Assembly: GCA_028456385.1 (NCBI GenBank)
Contig: JALNQF010000636.1
Location: 1 to 18,589, forward strand
Direction: 5' to 3'
DNA: 18,589 nt
DNA from: Ophiosphaerella korrae
Lineage: Eukaryota > Ascomycota > Dothideomycetes > Pleosporales > Phaeosphaeriaceae
Below are positions 18,257 to 18,589 of this stretch, one piece after another. Made by a program: the position numbers and the translations under genes. Position 1 is the stretch's first letter, and every line of letters begins with the position of its first letter. The notes beneath the pieces are model-generated. The model was not told the origin of the DNA. It ran no database searches and saw nothing but the letters and a program-made list of their open reading frames with translations.

Positions 18257-18589
18257 GCTAAGCAACAAATAGAGTACTATACCTAGTGTTAATTACGCGC
18301 ACTTAAAAAAGTATATATCTCCTACTTTCTTATAGCTTAAAGCTACACTAAGATAGCTAGTATTACTTAATATAATCTAACTATAACGTTAAAAACTAAT
18401 ATAGACTATACTACGTAGCTAACTTAGCTATAGTTAAGATACGTTATATATAAAATCTAAGATTAAATTAACTTAGCTTCTACTATAGAGGTTATAAATA
18501 CACTAGAGCTTGTTAATCTTCTAGTACTTACTAATTATACTCTAGCTAGTAATATTAAGGAACTAACGCGTTAGTCTAAACTCTTAGTA

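Larger units (their letters stand above)
1..18589. other. RIP-mutated AT-rich repeat block
   Basis: The whole window has the dinucleotide signature of repeat-induced point mutation. In bases 1-360 I count one CpA and no TpG, while TpA is everywhere and CpG persists (for example at 2, 63 and 259). As a result ATG and TGA are rare and every frame is broken by TAA and TAG. RIP is a genome defence of filamentous ascomycetes that turns C to T in duplicated DNA before meiosis, mainly at CpA, and this matches the repeated elements found here. Because the pattern is equal on both strands and covers every element, it is not explained by codon use. The taxon cannot be narrowed beyond a RIP-competent ascomycete. 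Confidence 0.93.
17193..18589. other. Unassigned RIP-mutated sequence right of the C LTR
   Basis: About 1.4 kb that does not match the internal sequence or LTRs of elements A-D as far as I can see. The RIP pattern continues (few CpA and TpG, many TAA and TAG). The plus strand is A-rich, with lysine-like AAA/AAG runs at about 17395-17500, as the coding strand of the other elements is, so a plus-strand transposon gene is possible, but I recognise no motif. It contains a 9-bp-arm hairpin (18062-18081) and a perfect 12-bp tandem repeat (18233-18256). It may be another repeat family or unique DNA hit by spreading RIP. Confidence 0.5.

Noticed and set aside
1..18589. Mitochondrial or AT-rich bacterial genome
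   Set aside because: No tRNA, rRNA or coding frames are visible, and the low CpA/TpG with retained CpG together with LTRs and chromovirus motifs fits RIP-affected nuclear fungal DNA instead.
1..18589. Short open frames in many places
   Set aside because: They lie between TAA/TAG codons in random frames, rarely have ATG, and the only frames with sense are those of the retroelement motifs, which are broken.
17193..18589. LINE-type (Tad-like) ORF1
   Set aside because: I considered this because of lysine-rich plus-strand stretches, but found no zinc knuckle, endonuclease or reverse transcriptase motif to support it.
1..18589. Centromere
   Set aside because: Some ascomycete centromeres are RIP-mutated retroelement blocks, but nothing in the sequence itself distinguishes a centromere from any other AT-rich repeat island.

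Overview
This 18.6 kb window is a graveyard of nested, mutated LTR retrotransposons. It almost certainly comes from the nuclear genome of a filamentous ascomycete with repeat-induced point mutation (RIP). Three 60-base lines counted by hand have 20-28% G+C. CpA and TpG are nearly absent (one CpA and no TpG in bases 1-360), TpA is extremely common, and CpG survives in places. That is the RIP pattern (CpA to TpA on both strands), not simple AT bias. I found no intact protein gene, tRNA, rRNA or CRISPR array.

Layout, left to right. 1-1780: 3' part of a plus-strand element (D), with the integrase C-terminal part, chromodomain, polypurine tract and 3' LTR. 1781-2144: scrap of minus-strand gag-pol (C-left). 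2145-16130: minus-strand element A, about 6.95 kb once its insert is removed. 6141-13169: minus-strand element B, 7,029 bp, complete, with two 442-bp LTRs, inserted in A and flanked by a perfect 5-bp target-site duplication, CTAAT. 16131-16766: 5' gag scrap (C-right), followed by its 5' LTR (16767-17192). 17193-18589: mutated DNA that I cannot assign.

All four elements belong to one Ty3/Gypsy chromovirus family. The degraded reading frame in B still shows the order gag zinc knuckle, protease, reverse transcriptase, RNase H, integrase, chromodomain. From zinc knuckle to chromodomain the motif spacings are whole codons, so this was once one long gag-pol frame. It is now full of TAA and TAG codons, mostly at former Gln and Trp positions, and the catalytic residues are lost in ways RIP explains: YLDD to YLDN in the reverse transcriptase, a protease Asp-Ser-Gly-like triad now Asn-Ser-Arg, and all four zinc-knuckle ligands turned to Tyr.

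The order of events can be read off: C is oldest, A and D lie inside C-type sequence, and B landed in A. Nothing here can encode a working protein. Any present role would be structural (AT-rich heterochromatin), which is inference. I did not find an undescribed gene system. The points worth a second look are the missing target duplication and roughly 588-bp gap at the ends of A, the two LTR subtypes with exchanged tandem repeats, the large D/A inverted repeat, the long conserved segments of unknown role inside the elements, and the unidentified right-hand 1.4 kb.
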